A stretch of 64,000 nucleotides of DNA. It comes from Trichobilharzia szidati. Lineage: Eukaryota; Platyhelminthes; Trematoda; Strigeidida; Schistosomatidae. The stretch is from positions 56,747,228 to 56,811,227 of the forward strand of contig OX235275.1 in the NCBI GenBank assembly GCA_944472155.2. The letters are read 5' to 3'. Of this stretch, positions 63,726 through 64,000 are shown one piece after another; positions within the stretch are counted from its first letter, which is position 1; each line of letters begins with the position of its first letter. Both the position numbers and the translations under genes were made by a program. The notes below the pieces were generated by a model. That model worked only from the letters and a program-made list of their open reading frames with translations, did not search any database and was not told the DNA's origin.

Positions 63726-64000
63726 TAAACACTTTAAACAGTATGTATATGTGTGTGTGTAAACAGTTGCAAAACATTTCTTAACGTTTCCATAGGAAGA
63801 TATGGACAGTCGAGAATTTCGACCAAGTATTAATAATTAATGATACATATCCATTTTTATTTATTAATCAGGATTTCCTATGCATCAGCTAACATCAAAC
63901 CCTCATGTCTGTTCAAACTGCTAGTATCTAGAATTTTATGATTAGACGTATTTTCAAAATTATGGTGTTTAGGATTAGAGTTTAGTTTAAGCACCCTGTC
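63726..64000. other. No gene seen
   Basis: AT-rich intron sequence of the second micro-exon gene. No candidate micro-exon with good splice sites was found. Confidence 0.3.

Noticed and set aside
1..64000. LTR retrotransposons or DNA transposases
   Set aside because: No gag, protease, integrase, or DDE transposase motifs were recognised in any frame I read.

Overview
The window looks like genomic DNA of a blood fluke (Schistosoma or a close relative). Four things point there: A+T-rich, transposon-filled sequence with RTE/SR2-like and CR1-like LINE fragments; many Penelope-like element (PLE) pieces with GIY-YIG endonuclease motifs; tRNA-derived short repeats of the schistosome hammerhead-ribozyme type; and a gene built from tiny symmetric exons behind a signal-peptide exon, which is the plan of schistosome micro-exon genes (MEGs). 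No ordinary long host coding sequence is visible. Nearly every long open frame is transposon debris or chance.

The main host gene is a candidate MEG on the + strand spanning about 11.86-45 kb. Exon 1 (11860-11935) encodes an ATG and a hydrophobic signal peptide and ends in phase 1. It is followed by spaced AG...GT-bounded exons of 9, 21, 37, 9, 9, 12, 6, 21, 21 and 18 nt. Each sits in a long intron filled with repeats. The first four exons read as one open frame (SGH-DTVHVGS-GLDDISHEPSPP). The 37-nt exon then shifts the phase, and every later candidate is open in the shifted frame. The terminal exon is not certain. A second gene of the same family starts at 62591-62666: its exon 1 has the same 76-nt coding length, 15 of 25 identical residues, the same splice phase and a shared 5' leader. 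It runs off the right edge, so this is the boundary of a tandem MEG cluster.

The rest is layered mobile DNA. RTE-like LINE pieces lie at 1-2050(+), 7.4-8.5(+), 9.5-10.5(-), 12.1-12.7(-), 21.2-22.3(-), 23.5-24.4(-), 27.8-28.66(-), 28.67-29.66(+), 35.7-36.1(+), 39.9-40.4(+), 43.67-44.34(-), 54.2-55.1(+), 56.9-57.6(+), 59.0-59.9(-) and 61-62.2 kb(+). CR1-like 3' pieces lie at 2.7-3.6(-), 10.5-11.3(-) and 56.0-56.9 kb(+). PLE pieces, often flanked by or folded into large inverted repeats, lie at 3.6-5.1, 13.2-14.6, 15.8-18.0, 19.7-20.1, 26.2-27.3, 31.2-32.0, 34.3-35.2, 37.8-39.1, 41.6-42.1, 45.8-46.5, 49.9-50.8, 52.4-53.6, 55.4-55.9 and 63.3-63.7 kb.

Short Pol III-type repeats fall into five groups, named here A, B, T, D and S. 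A and B share a tRNA-like head but have different tails. T, D and S carry hammerhead motifs. The D locus at 49.1-49.8 kb is the best preserved: two intact hammerheads exactly 340 nt apart bracket one complete unit, and a third lies in inverted orientation. A broken piece of 18S rRNA gene lies at 51.56-52.10 kb.
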